Of a stretch of 64,000 nucleotides of DNA, positions 35,200 through 46,128 are shown in pieces. The notes under the pieces were generated by a model. That model saw only the letters and a program-made list of their open reading frames with translations, had not been told where the DNA came from and ran no database searches. The translations under genes were made by a program, and so were the position numbers. Source of the DNA: Valencia hispanica (lineage: Eukaryota; Chordata; Actinopteri; Cyprinodontiformes; Valenciidae); the NCBI GenBank assembly GCA_963556495.2, contig OY747702.1, positions 41,139,680 to 41,203,679 of the forward strand, read 5' to 3'. Position 1 is the first letter of the stretch. Each line of letters begins with the position of its first letter.

Positions 35200-35321
35200 T
35201 TAATCAGTGAAATGGTATGTAGAAAATCTTCTCTGGTATTTCCTTGTTTCAGTATTGTCAGTTTTCATTGTGAACACAGCAGTAGTATAGATCCAACTGT
35301 CTTCATCTCGATTCATAGTTT
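35200..35321 (-). CDS. Receptor C cytoplasmic exon (different subtype)
   Basis: 122 nt, acceptor TTCTTTTCAG, phase 1 entry. Reads ETMNRDEDSWIYTTAVFTMK and ends YHFTD-stop (TAA at 35202-35200). The tyrosine is followed by T-T-A at +3, so it is not a canonical ITIM. Confidence 0.65.
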
Positions 35322-35416
35322 CTGAAAAGAATTAACTGCAAAATTATAGGTAAGGAAAACTATGTATATATCAAAATGTATCAATCTATTTGATAACAAT
35401 ACATCAGTTGCTCTCT

Positions 35417-35713
35417 GCTTACACCAGGTGTCTGCAACCTGTGCCTCCATAGTCCTAAGTGGCTCTTTGGCCCTTCTGCAATGACTAAAAATGATAAAGA
35501 ATCAACAAATATAAATATAATAACAAATCCAGCTTTGCTATTAATTCTTTTAGATTTTCATGTAATTATTGGAGTGAATTTCCACAACAGAAAGACACAA
35601 AATCTATTAAAAGTTGTAAGTTAAGTGTTGCGACTCTAAACAAGATGTATTTTGCTGGACTTGGGGCACAATGACTCTTTGGACTGTGGAGGTTGCAGAC
35701 CCCTGGCTTAGAC
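35417..35713. mobile_element. hAT-type MITE with 8-bp duplication
   Basis: Element 35425-35705 has termini CAGGTGTCTGCAACCT and, inverted, CAGGGGTCTGCAACCT. Flanking 8-mers GCTTACAC and GCTTAGAC differ at one base. 281 bp, no ORF. Inserted in the receptor C tail intron. Confidence 0.8.
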
Positions 35714-35821
35714 CTTAGATTTATATCCAGCTTAGCAGTAGATGCTTAGTAAAATACAACAAAAAAGTGAAGATTAAACACTTTTTTATAAAGAAGTAGA
35801 GAATAAGTATTTCTGTATTAC

Positions 35822-35950
35822 CTTGAAAGTGGTCACACCTGTTTTTGTTTATGAAGCAGATGAGGACGGCTATACCTATCAGACTCATTGCTAAAATAGT
35901 AGACAGTGGGAAAAGAACTTTGATGGTGTTTTCTGAGCACTGACTTGATT
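35822..35950 (-). CDS. Receptor C transmembrane exon (different subtype)
   Basis: 129 nt, phase 1 at both ends. ESSQCSENTIKV linker, then LFPLSTILAMSLIGIAVLIC membrane run, then NKNRCDHFQ. Not related in detail to the TM exons of B and D. Confidence 0.7.
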
Positions 35951-36120
35951 CTGTAAGATTATTGAAACAACAGAAAGAAGAAAATAGTATTAACATTAAA
36001 GTTCAATTAATTCATTTTACATCTGATTTGGTTAGGAGCTGGCATAGAGAATAAAATACTTCTGTAATACAGAACATTTAGAGACATTTTAATTAATCAA
36101 TAAACCAAATCAAATGTTAC

Positions 36121-36418
36121 CCAGTGTCAGAAGAGCTGAAGTTCTTTGAAAAGTTGTAACTACATTTCTTCTGAGTGTTTTATGTCGATGTGTTCTCACA
36201 TTTATGCAGTCCTTTATCATTAGTGTGGATGATATCTGGATAGGACCGTTCTGATCCAGTTCTGAACCAGAAAACACTAAGTTCTCCTGAACAGGCCTCG
36301 TCTTCAGACTCCGAGAGGACTGAACACTGCAGAGTCTCTGTGCCTGCTGGACGTGTGGGATCAGAAACTATTCGGTTTTGAAGGATAGTGTATCTCGATG
36401 TCATCCCACAGTTTCCTA
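36121..36418 (-). pseudogene. Receptor C V2 exon, truncated with stop
   Basis: Almost identical to the 5' part of receptor B V2, including flanking intron. Nonsense TAA at about 36182-36180. Homology stops at CCCAGTGTCAG (36120), so the C-terminal disulfide cysteine and J-like motif are gone. Confidence 0.8.
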
Positions 36419-37068
36419 TGAAGAAATAAAAGAACATTAATTAAACCATAAACAATAAGTCTACCATTTTTACTTAAGCTAAAAATTATTGCATACATGC
36501 TTAATGTCCAAATATAAACCATCAGAGGAAAATTTTGATGATTCTCTTAATCATAAAATTTCTGTATCCAGTAAATTCTGCTGAAAGTAATTTTTTTCCA
36601 CATTAATAAAATAAATATCCTTACTAAATATCCTGATATTTCATAAAATGTTTTCTTACAAAGTCATAGTTATTTTGAATGTATGTTCACTTTCTAGATA
36701 AACACTCCATCCTGTAAAGAAAATACTTGTTAGCGTTTGGTTTAAGATTTAAACTTTTAATAATAATACATTTAAGTCCGCTATTTCTGCTTATAACATA
36801 AATATATCAAGTATTCCACTTAAATATCTTGTCTTGTTTAAAAGGTTTGCTGAAATGTTAACTTTTAAAACACAAATAAGATTTAAACAGCATAACCAAA
36901 AAGGGCCATTGCATATATAAAAAACTGTACCAATCAGATATACGGATCAGTGCCAAAGTTACTTCCTTGTATCTTAACTTCATACTTGGGTGAGTGCCAC
37001 CAATGTAGCTGTGTAATTTCTAGGTCATCCCAAAACATAGGAAATATTAAACCCCACCATTACCTTTT

Positions 37069-37396
37069 ATTGACAAATAAGTTCCAGTCCATGTAGATTC
37101 AGTCCAGTCCATGTGAGCACAGTGATACATTCCTTCATCTTGTAGAACCGTCTTCAAAATGGTTTAAATTGGTGAATTTATCATCATTTGTTGCTTTTAT
37201 TCTTGAGGCAGAGACGTCTGGTTGATACTTGCGCTTCATGCTTTTCTGCTGCATCACAATAAATTTCAGAGTATCTCCTACACTCTGTTTATACCAGTGA
37301 AGCCATGTGGTGCTCTGATATTTCTCTGAAAAAGCACAACACAAAGTCACAGGTTGACCAAGTTGAACTGTGACCACTGGGACCAAAGTATCTGCA
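37069..37396 (-). pseudogene. Receptor C V1 exon, frameshifted
   Basis: V-set exon with VTLCC, WLHWYKQS and KATNDDKF. An extra T in the text GGTTTAAATTGG (B has GGTTAAATTGC) shifts the frame before the DEGMYHC strand. The rest is preserved out of frame. Confidence 0.8.
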
Positions 37397-37505
37397 TCAT
37401 TTAAAAATAAATGATGAAAACAGGAAGAAGCAACAGGAGAAATATTTATTGATATCAACAATGGGTCATCTTTCAGTTCTGTAAATGATTAAATATATTC
37501 CTTAT

Positions 37506-37545
37506 GCCCTTGATGAAGAAATAGTGTAGCCCATAACAGAAACAT
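37506..37545 (-). pseudogene. Receptor C leader exon, donor lost
   Basis: MFLLWATLFLHQG, one leucine codon shorter than A and B. The donor reads ATAAGG where A and B have GTAAGT. Confidence 0.8.
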
Positions 37546-37650
37546 GTTGACACTGCCCTCATTGTGACACTTCATTCTTAAATAACAGTGGGAGGGGTGG
37601 AGATCCAGACAGTCAAATGCATCTGATTGGCTGTGACAGCATATACAATC

Positions 37651-37670
37651 AAAGTGTACTTCCTGCCACA
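37651..37670 (-). promoter_or_regulatory. Conserved receptor upstream element (C)
   Basis: GCAGGAAGTACACTTT on the minus strand, ~106 bp upstream of the leader. It is unchanged although the gene is broken. Confidence 0.5.
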
Positions 37671-39380
37671 GTAAAGGTCTGTTCTTTGAGAAACCCACTA
37701 TACCATTACTCTTAGTGATATTAACATACGTTTCAAAGTGTCCACCTGAACAGTTAAAATAAAGGACAGGCAGTTACCCCTGTGATATTTGCATGCAACA
37801 CACAAATACCACTTTTCTTTTCTGAAATACTTGACAACATATGTTCAATATTTGTTGTCAAGTATTTAGGAAAGGAAAATGTATTAATTATATAGATCCT
37901 TACACATCCTGTGAATTATTTAAATCTTACATAATATTAAAATTTTCTGAGACACCAAATTTTGGGTTTTCACTATGTGCAAGCCATAGTCATCAAAATT
38001 ACAAGAAATTATGGATGAAATATATCCCACTGTGTGTGTAAAGAATTTATTTGTTATATGTTTAACTTTCTGAAATGAGTGCCATTTTTTTAGGTTTACC
38101 TGTAATTAAAAAAGGGGGGCAGCCAAATTGTAAATAAAATCATTGAAAAAGCTTCTAAAAAATGGACAGAATTTTTTTAACCACTTCAAAAGAATAATTA
38201 ATCTGTGTTTTTTCTTGTTGGGGGCACATAAAGGGGCAGGACCATTAAGTTTAAATACTGAGAATAAAAATCACAAAATCAAACCAAATAAACACATAAT
38301 TTGCATTGCATTTATTTGTCTTGAAAAGATCAATTCATTAACGTTTTTTTTTATCTTCCTTTCCTTGCCTTTTAGACCTGTGCTTGCTGGGTAAATATAA
38401 GAGTTCCAAGTGTAAGTAAATGCATCATTAAATTTTACACACATCTGGTATCCATGGTGGGTCTTTGATAACATCTATCAATGGTCTTGCACAACTAAAC
38501 AGCGCTGGATAAACATGTGACTGAACTTGAATGGTAGTTTGTTAATAGTAAATATTACTGAGCTAACATTCAGGACCTAAAGCCAAAAAACACAGTGACA
38601 TGAGACATCCCGATAAGGTTAAAGAAAGTGTCTGCAAATAGCTGAACATTTTCACATGTAATTACATCATGACAGTGTCACCTAGTGATGGGGAATCTCT
38701 CTTAAGAGACGTATGACTCGGCTCACTAAAAAGAACCTGCTGTTTCGACTCCCAAACAGCTCTTTATATTTTGTTTCTTAAATTAATTTATCACCAAAAA
38801 CAATGTAAATCTATGTTTAAAATTATTAAATTTAAATTTTATTAAATGTTTATTATTTATGGCATGTTATATTCACCATAGAACAGAGTGGTAGAAAAAA
38901 AATCTATGTTGAAGTACAAAAACAAACTCTATGTAAAATATTTATGAACTAAACTATTTGTAGTGAAACATAGAAAAGATAAGCTCATGTAGATAACTGC
39001 ACAGCCTGCTCATGTAATATTTTAACTCTATATGTCTTGAATAGTCAATATTTTTGAAATGCATCTACACAGCAATGACAAAGTTTGAAAAGATAAAAAA
39101 AAGTGGTTCCGGATCGGCTCCCCCAACAAGGAGCCTGCTCCGATCGTTCACTTCAAAGAGCTGGCTCTAAGAACCATTTAGTTCGCGACTGACATCTCTG
39201 TCTTTTAATATAACATTTTCAGTTTTTCTGCATCATTTCAGATTACAATGCATCACTATTACTTGAGGGTGATCCATGTTCACACCTACACCAAAATGCA
39301 ACATATTACGACCCAACTCTGCTTGGGGTCAGAGGAGGTAAAATAAACAAATAGCGTCAAGGTGTGAGAAACCTCATGAA
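37671..39380. repeat. Upstream half of C/A segmental duplication
   Basis: Matches 5716-7100 in order. It contains a ~500-bp insertion (38683-39190) missing from the A copy. Confidence 0.65.
38683..39190. mobile_element. hAT-like non-autonomous element
   Basis: Starts TAGTGATGGGGAATCTCTC, contains CGGCTC/GAACC blocks and ends GGTTCTTAGAGCC-type text in reverse. The A-copy (around 6861-6872) is the empty site. Exact ends and target duplication are uncertain. Confidence 0.55.
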
Positions 39381-39639
39381 AATCATTACAGGAGGAGAAC
39401 CCCTTTTCGAGTTGTCATGTGTTGTTTTTATATCATTAACTGTGGCATAAAAATCATCATTATGATACAGGCATTAGGCCCGTGTGAAATCTCCAAAAAC
39501 ATCTTTAACCAACGTTTTAATTCAGGGTTCAATTTCCACTTCTTTCTGTACCCAGTTTAGACTGAGACATGATGGCTGTTTAACATCTGCCAAAGAGAAG
39601 CACACACACAGTGGATAAGGTGAGTAACTGACTATGGCT

Positions 39640-40640
39640 GTATGTAAAATCAGAGATTTATGTTAGTATTGTTGTGACAGAGATAAGTAGGTTGTGGCTA
39701 TGAATAATTATGAATAATTTCAAAAGATTAATAATTTTATGTCAAAATGACCACGTTTGAGGCACCATCCTGGGATCCAGGAAATAATAAATAGCCAAAT
39801 AGTTCAGTCTCAATTAATGTTTGATGACCTGCCTGATAAGGCTGAGATAATTAAACAATAAATGAAGGAATAAGTTCTTGGTGTTCTTTGAACAGCAAGT
39901 TACTTCACATGTATGTGAAATACCAACAAACGACTTCCAAAATACAATAGTTTATTACAAAATAATTCAACTTTCAGTTAAAATACTTTTATCAACAAAC
40001 TCACTCAGCTAGTAACACACCACTAAACTGCTAAGTAAAAGAAGAGTGAATAGTAAAACTAACTACCAAAAGTAAAACCGTAAAATGGACAAATATGCAA
40101 AGTAGAAACAATAACTGATAAATTCACTGTGACGTCACAGTTCAGTTCAGAAATCAAGGACCTTTTGGAGAATTCATTCTATTTCATGGATCGGACGGTG
40201 ATTGATCTAATTTAGTATTTCGACATACTAAGAAGGTGGTTTCAAAAACAACTTACATGATTAGTTCTTGGTGTTTAAACTATCTGTTTTAAAGCTGATC
40301 TGCATTTTGAATACCATAGGTAGCAATCTTTATTGTTTATGAAGCCCTGGCGATCTGCAGAAGCAGGCCACACTAATCAGATCAAGCGTGCGGAGCTAAT
40401 TTATATAGCAGCTCATAGCCACTGTTTTAGCTGAGCACCAAAGAATAAAGGAAAACGCTGGTCGGACGAAGTAACTCATGTTGCATGATTTAAACGACTA
40501 TGTCAGTCGGTCATAAACCTTTAAAAACACTGTTCATACTCAAACAATTGAAGAATTAATTCATACAAATGCAGCAAAATCACAGTGAAATACACAATGA
40601 AAACAAACTTTAATTTGTTTATCCTAAGCTAAATTGTGAT
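39640..40640 (-). repeat. Long dispersed repeat R2 (LTR-like), inverted copy
   Basis: Reverse complement matches 61250-61720 (for example ATGAAGGAATAAGTTCTTGG / CCAAGAACTTATTCCTTCAT) and 27500-27660. Carries AATAAACT-type polyadenylation text on the minus strand. No ORF. Confidence 0.55.
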
Positions 40641-40905
40641 TGTCTAAAGCACGTTAATTCTACAAATTAATCGAGCTAATTTTGAAAGCACTAGTATATA
40701 TTTATCTGAATAAATTCAGTATAGTTCTGACAACAGTGTATACAATAACGTGTTAAAGACAAACAAGGCAGGATTTTCATGTTACTGAAGCATCTACTTA
40801 AGCTGACATATGAAGTGAAAATAAAGGGACTCCTAGAACCCTCTGCTGTCTGTACTGGGAATAGCACATTCGCAAATGAAGAGTCCAAGCTGACCGCTCA
40901 ATTCA

Positions 40906-41569
40906 GCCTGGTTTTTACTTCTCCGTCAGCAAGTTTGCACTCACACGCACACTTATTGACTGAGACGATTTCTTTTTATACTTCTCCGTTGTGTCAGTGT
41001 TGCGAAGAAATTCCCCGCCATGACAGCAGGGGTGTAGACTTTTTCTGGCGGGTCTGCCTACCATTGCAGTGACATCTCTGGTTGACGACAAGTTATTTAT
41101 TTCAGCTTGTAAACAAAACCCACATTCACTCAAGGAGCAATGGCAGACAGAGAGCAAGTTTTGACTGAGCTGGAAAGCTTTTTACAGAAGTGCAACTCAT
41201 TGAATACTCTAAAAACATATGTAAACCAACAAACATGGTGGTCTGTTTTGTTGTTCTCTAAACCTCCTGGTGTTCAAAATCACCAAAAGACCATATTAGA
41301 TAAACTGGCCTTGCAATAAAAAGCATCTTGTTCACAAAAACTGCATCAACTAATGATTACATAGACTATGGCTCACCATTCTTGCGAAATGATGTTGAGC
41401 TGATGTTTCGCCGTCCAATCCCAGACATGTGCTCTCCGTGGCGTTTGACGGATATTTAAAAAAACCGTGCCTGACTCTGCCCGTCTTTGCGAGCCTGCAC
41501 TTGCATCCATGCAAAGTGGAGCTCTGCGTCCCTGTGCCCTGATTGACGGAGAAGTATAAACTGGGCTTG
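40906..41569. mobile_element. Non-autonomous DNA transposon with ACTTCTCCGTCA inverted ends
   Basis: Left GCCTGGTTTTTACTTCTCCG and right, inverted, GCCCAGTTTATACTTCTCCG are imperfect inverted termini. A further TATACTTCTCCG lies at 40977. PIF/Harbinger or ISL2EU type is possible but not shown. Confidence 0.5.
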
Positions 41570-41673
41570 AGTCTTGCGTTTATGGGGTGGTAGGGTAGAT
41601 TGGGGGGTGTCAGAAAGTGTGTTTGCCCAGGGCATCAAATGTGCTACAGCCACCCTTGTACATTGAAGGCCTA

Positions 41674-43225
41674 CAGAACCTTTCCAAAAAATTTTAATAT
41701 CCTGGAAAAGTTTATTTATTTCCATAATTCCATTCCAAACATTAAACTTCCATAGATAATAGATTCAGGGCCCACAACTTAAACTATTTCAAGTGTTTAG
41801 TTGTTTATCTGTGCATAATTTGGGCTTCCAGCCTATAAAACCCACGAAAACAGGAATTCAAAATTTAGAATACTGTGAAGAAATCAGCCCTAATTTTACA
41901 GGGCATGAATGTTTTAAACTGAGTGTCACACTACTCATCTACTAAACTCAAAGCACCTGTACAGGTTTTCCCAAGTGTCATTAAATTGCTTTACTTTGGT
42001 TCAATTGTCTCAGTTAGGTTAAATATGGGAAGACTGCAGACTTGACAAATGGCCAGAAGACCATCGTTTATACCCTCCATAGGTTGGGTAAGCTACAAAG
42101 GTTTATAGTTAAGGAGGCTGGCTGTTCACAGAGTGCTGTGCCCAAGTTTATCAATGGAAACTCTAGTGGAAGGGCAAAATGTAGCAGAAAAGGCACAAGC
42201 AGAAGAGATGACCGTGGGCTTTAGCGGATTATCAAACAGAGAAGATTCATGAACCTGGCAGAGATCCAGAAAGAGTAAAATGAGACAGGAGTCACAGCTT
42301 CAAAAACCACCACATTCAGACGAATCCGGGAGATGGGCTACAACTGTCGGGTTCCTCAGGTCAAACCACTTCTGAGCCTGAGCCAATATAGGAAGCATCT
42401 CAATTGGGCCAAGGAGAAGAAGGACTGTACTGTTAGCCAGTGGCCCAAGGTCCTCTTTTCTGATGAAAGTAAAGTGTACCCTTCATTCGGGAATCAAGGT
42501 CAATCAAAGGTTTGGAGGAAGACGGGTGAGGAACAGAACCCAAGCTGCTTGAGGTCCAGTGTGAAATATCCACAGTCAGTATGATTTGGGGTGCAATGTC
42601 CGGTGCAAGTGTTGGTAAAGTCTGCTTTCTTAAATCCAAGGTCAGCGCATCAGTCTACCAGAATGTTTTAGAGGACTTCATGATTCCTTATGCTGAGGAT
42701 CTGTATGGAGATGCAGATTTTTTCTTCCAGCAGGACCTGGCCCCTGCCGGTACCGCCAGAAGCACCAAAACCTGGTTTGATGCCCATGCCATCACAGTGG
42801 TTGATCACTGGCCAGCCAACTCTCCAGACCTAAACCCCATTGAGAATCTATGGGGTATTATCAGGAAGAAAATGAGGGGAACCAGACCCAAAAACAAAGA
42901 AGAGATGACAGCAAGCATCAAGACAATCTGGACTTCCATAACTCCAAGGCAATGCCACAGGCTGATTGCCTCAATGCCATGGTGCCAACGAGGCAGTGAT
43001 GAAGGCAAATGGATTCCAAGTATTGAAGATTGACATATCATTATGAAAGTATCATATTTTGATTGATTTGATGTGATCCTAATTTCTTAGGATCCCACCT
43101 AAATACATGGAATCATTTCAGTTGCTGGCCCTGAATCTATAATCTATGAAAGTTTAAAGTTTTGAATGGAATTATGGAAATAAATAAACTTTTCCATGAC
43201 ATTCTAATTTTTTGGAAAGGGTCTG
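41674..43225 (+). mobile_element. Tc1-like transposon
   Basis: Ends CAGAACCTTTCCAAAAAATT and, inverted, CAGACCCTTTCCAAAAAATT, flanked by TA. Length 1552 bp. Confidence 0.85.
42030..43033 (+). pseudogene. Tc1 transposase pseudogene
   Basis: N-terminal DNA-binding part TNGQKTIVYTLHRLGKL with GCSQSAV; stops after DDRGL and in EIQKE. Catalytic blocks: VLFSDESKV, a frameshift near 42580, then FFFQQDLAPAGTA and WPANSPDLNPIENLWGI. The DDE residues survive but on broken frames. Confidence 0.8.
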
Positions 43226-43423
43226 TATTGTCAATATACCAGCACCCCTGGACCACTCAGGTCCTCTAATTCCAGTCTAGTCAACATCCCTAGAATCAGA
43301 ACCAAACACAAAGAAGCAGCTTTCCGTTTCTATGCTCCTCTTAACTGGAAAAAATTTCCAGACGAATACAAAGATGCTGAAACACTAAGTTCCTGTATAT
43401 CAAAGTAAAAAAAAACATTGTCA

Positions 43424-43738
43424 GGGCGTGTGTCAGGATGTAGCATTGACCCAAAAGCAGACCTGGGTAGGTGCAAGGTTAGATGATGATGATGAGGATG
43501 AGGAGGTGGAGGAGGAGGAGGAGGAGGAGACAGGACACCGGGCAGACAAGAACGAGCAAGAGGGAGCCAAGGGTGAAACACAGCATGGGAAGACGTCAAT
43601 GATCCAACCGGGAGTGAGAGGAAGTGAAAGGTTTAAATACACAGTAGGAATGATGATTAGGTGGGACAGATTGGAGACAGGTGGAGACAATGATTACTGT
43701 CTTTGATTATTGATTTGTAACAGCTGACATGTCATAAC
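43424..43738. repeat. Non-autonomous repeat with TCAGGGCGTGTGTC end
   Basis: Left end TCAGGGCGTGTGTCAGGATG, an inner GGTTTAAATACACAG box and right end CAGCTGACATGTCATAACAG. Same family as 62655-62900. Contains a GAT/GGA-rich microsatellite at 43481-43531. Confidence 0.5.
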
Positions 43739-43739
43739 A

Positions 43740-44439
43740 GCAGTATTAATGTAGTTTTAATGTTTTTTTTATCTCTTCGTTGTTGTTCTTTTCAGATTTT
43801 GTTTAAATTTTCCCCATATCATGTAAAGCCTCTTGAATTGCCTTGTTCCTATGCAATTAAATTTGCTTTTCCTAAAAACATAAGACTGTTAATACAGAAA
43901 TTGAAGCCGAGTCTCCTTTTGCCCCAATTTAAGTCTACAATGACTGAAAAAAAAAATCTCAATAAATTCATGACATCTAATTCAGCTCTAACATTAAAAC
44001 CTGTGCTTTGTAACCGTTTGGGAAAATCCAGATCAAGATGAAATGGTTTTGTAAGATTCTTCCGAGTAAACTCACAATTGGGTCTTCATTGAGTTTAATT
44101 TCCAGTTGCCTGAAAGTTATATCTTCGCCCATTTAAATAATTAGGCAAGTATAAACAGATTTTTCCAGTCATCGTACTATTCAGGGAGGAGACAGGTTCT
44201 ATGTCCAAGAGATAAACATGTTTTGTTGCAAAATGGTGACTCAGCTGGTGAAATAAGAAACAGTCCCAGCACAAAAGCAAAAGACTTGATGAGGATGCTG
44301 GCTGAAGAGCATATGAGTGTCATTATCTTTGTTGTTTGGTTACAAAGAGCTTGCTTATTTTTGTCACTGTTGAGTTTAGAAAACTGTTTTAAATTAATTT
44401 TATAAAGTGTAGTTATTATTAAATCAGCACTGAAAGCAC
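43740..44439. other. Non-coding interval
   Basis: Contains a LINE-type tail scrap (GTAAAGCCTCTTGAATTGCC at 43824). Nothing else recognised. Confidence 0.4.
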
Positions 44440-44454
44440 TTGTGCACTGAATCA

Positions 44455-45440
44455 GCACAAGGATCTGTTTTGGGGCCCTTATTGTTTATTTTATATCTGC
44501 TCCCTCTGCACCATATTCTAGGCTCTTTTAATGATATTTCTTATCGCTATGCTGATGATATTCAGCTATTAATTTATTTTAAACCCCGGGATGTTTTTAA
44601 GGTACGAATCTTGCTTCAGTGTTTGGATTCTGTCAGGAGTTGCCTGAATGATAACTTTCTTCAACTAAATGACTCAAAAAATGAAGTTCTGGTTTGTGCC
44701 CCTGACAAATTTGTCCCTGATATAATAGAGAGTCTCGGCCCACTTGCCTCGTTTATTAAGCCCTCAGTGAGGAACCTCGGGGTAACTTTTGACCCGGCGT
44801 TGTCTTTGGACTCATGTTAAATCATTGGTTCGTTCTTGATTTTATCATTTGAAAAATATCGCGAAGCTGAGTCCAATTGTGTCACGATCTGAGATAGAGA
44901 TAATTATTCATGCCTTCATCTCATCACGTCTTGATTACTGTAACTCTGTTTTTACCTGTCTAAGTAAAAAAATCCCTGGAACGTGTGCCAGTTGTCCAGA
45001 ACGCTGCTCCAAGGTTAATCACTAGGTCACCTAAATATTCACACATCACCCCTTTATTAATCCAGCTACACTGGCTCCCCATTCACTACAGAGTACATTT
45101 TAAAATTCTGTTTTTAACATATAGAGCTCTGAACGTTCAAGCCCCATTTTATATTGGAGAGCTTCTGCAGTCATATGTCCCCAGCAGGTCCCTGAGATCC
45201 AGTGATCAGGGCCTGCTGGTTACAAAGAAAACTCGGCTGAAAACAAAAGGTGACAGAGCCTTTGCAGCAGTGGCCCCCTCCTTGTGGAACTCCTTTCCCC
45301 TCAGCCTGAGATCTGTGGAGTCTATGAGCTCTTTTAAAAAGCAGCTAAAAACATCTTTTTAAACTTGCCTTTGAATAGTTTTATTTGCGTTTCTGTCTCC
45401 TGTGTAGTGTTTTTGTCAAGTTTTGTAAAAGTCTTTTCAG
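44455..45440 (+). mobile_element. L2-like LINE, 3' half
   Basis: 5'-truncated copy starting just before the RT active site. RT: QGSVLGPLLFILYLLPL, RYADDIQLL and NLGVTFDP. C-terminal domain: LHWLPIHYRVHFKIL, LRSSDQGLLVTKK, LWNSFPLSLRSVES and FKKQLKTSF. Frame break at about 44820-44985. Confidence 0.75.
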
Positions 45441-46083
45441 CTCCTGCCTAAACTTGAAAAGGCATTACTTCAGACAAAAGGGGACACTGGGACAACTCAA
45501 CTCCATTTGCAATATTTGTCTTTTAATGTTCTTCTTCTCATTTTGAACAGTTCAACAGTTGCAGAGTAGGTTGATAACCTACAACAAACAGACAACACAT
45601 GAATGAGACATTAAAGAGAGCAGTTCCCTTTTAAACCTGTTATTAAATAGTTGTTTTTAAATCACACTGACCATACCATTTCACCATGTATTTTAAACAT
45701 ATACTGAAGTTATGTAATGAATAAAAATCAAGATTTATAAATATTTTAACATATTTAAACAATGTTAAAACAAAATATATCTTAAATCAAGTTTTAACTT
45801 AGTTTACCTACATAATTATTTTAATCAACCAATATTTTAATGAATCATTAATTTATAATAAATCAAATAATACTTTTAACCAACTCCTTTAACTTACATA
45901 CAGGGAAACTATGAGACTAAACAAACCATGCAAATAAAGCATAATTATACCCCAAACCAAATAGCTGAATCATGAAACAAACATTCAATCTGGTAATAAT
46001 GATGCAGATGAATCATATGTGCATGAGGTAATATTGTCCATAACAGTCTATAGTTTGATTTACCAGTAGTGTCTTTAGTAGAA
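45441..46083. other. AT-rich non-coding interval
   Basis: No gene, terminus or repeat recognised. Confidence 0.4.
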
Positions 46084-46093
46084 GTGTTGAGCT
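46084..46093. repeat. Target-site duplication of full-length LINE (left)
   Basis: GTGTTGAGCT, repeated at 51435-51444. Confidence 0.75.
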
Positions 46094-46128
46094 TCTTCTT
46101 CTTCTTCTTGTTTATTGGCGGGTGGCAT

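Larger units (their letters stand above)
35200..37545 (-). pseudogene. Receptor C: chimeric, broken NITR-like receptor locus
   Basis: Leader, V1 and V2 resemble receptor B, but the leader donor is ATAAGG instead of GTAAGT. V1 carries a one-base insertion near 37163 that shifts frame and stops it within a few codons. V2 has TCA changed to TAA at about 36180 and is cut off at about 36120 before its last cysteines and FGNGT motif. Downstream, an intact TM exon and a cytoplasmic exon belong to a different receptor subtype (tail motif WIYTTAVFTMK, no ITIM). All remain in the same orientation. The locus looks like a deletion fusion of two neighbours. An hAT MITE sits in the TM-tail intron. Confidence 0.8.

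Noticed and set aside
38143..38474. Short frames upstream of receptor C
   Set aside because: The homologous A-locus DNA does not keep these frames open, so they are unlikely to code.
43330..43706. Acidic and proline/histidine-rich open frames
   Set aside because: Produced by the GAT/GGA microsatellite inside a non-autonomous repeat.
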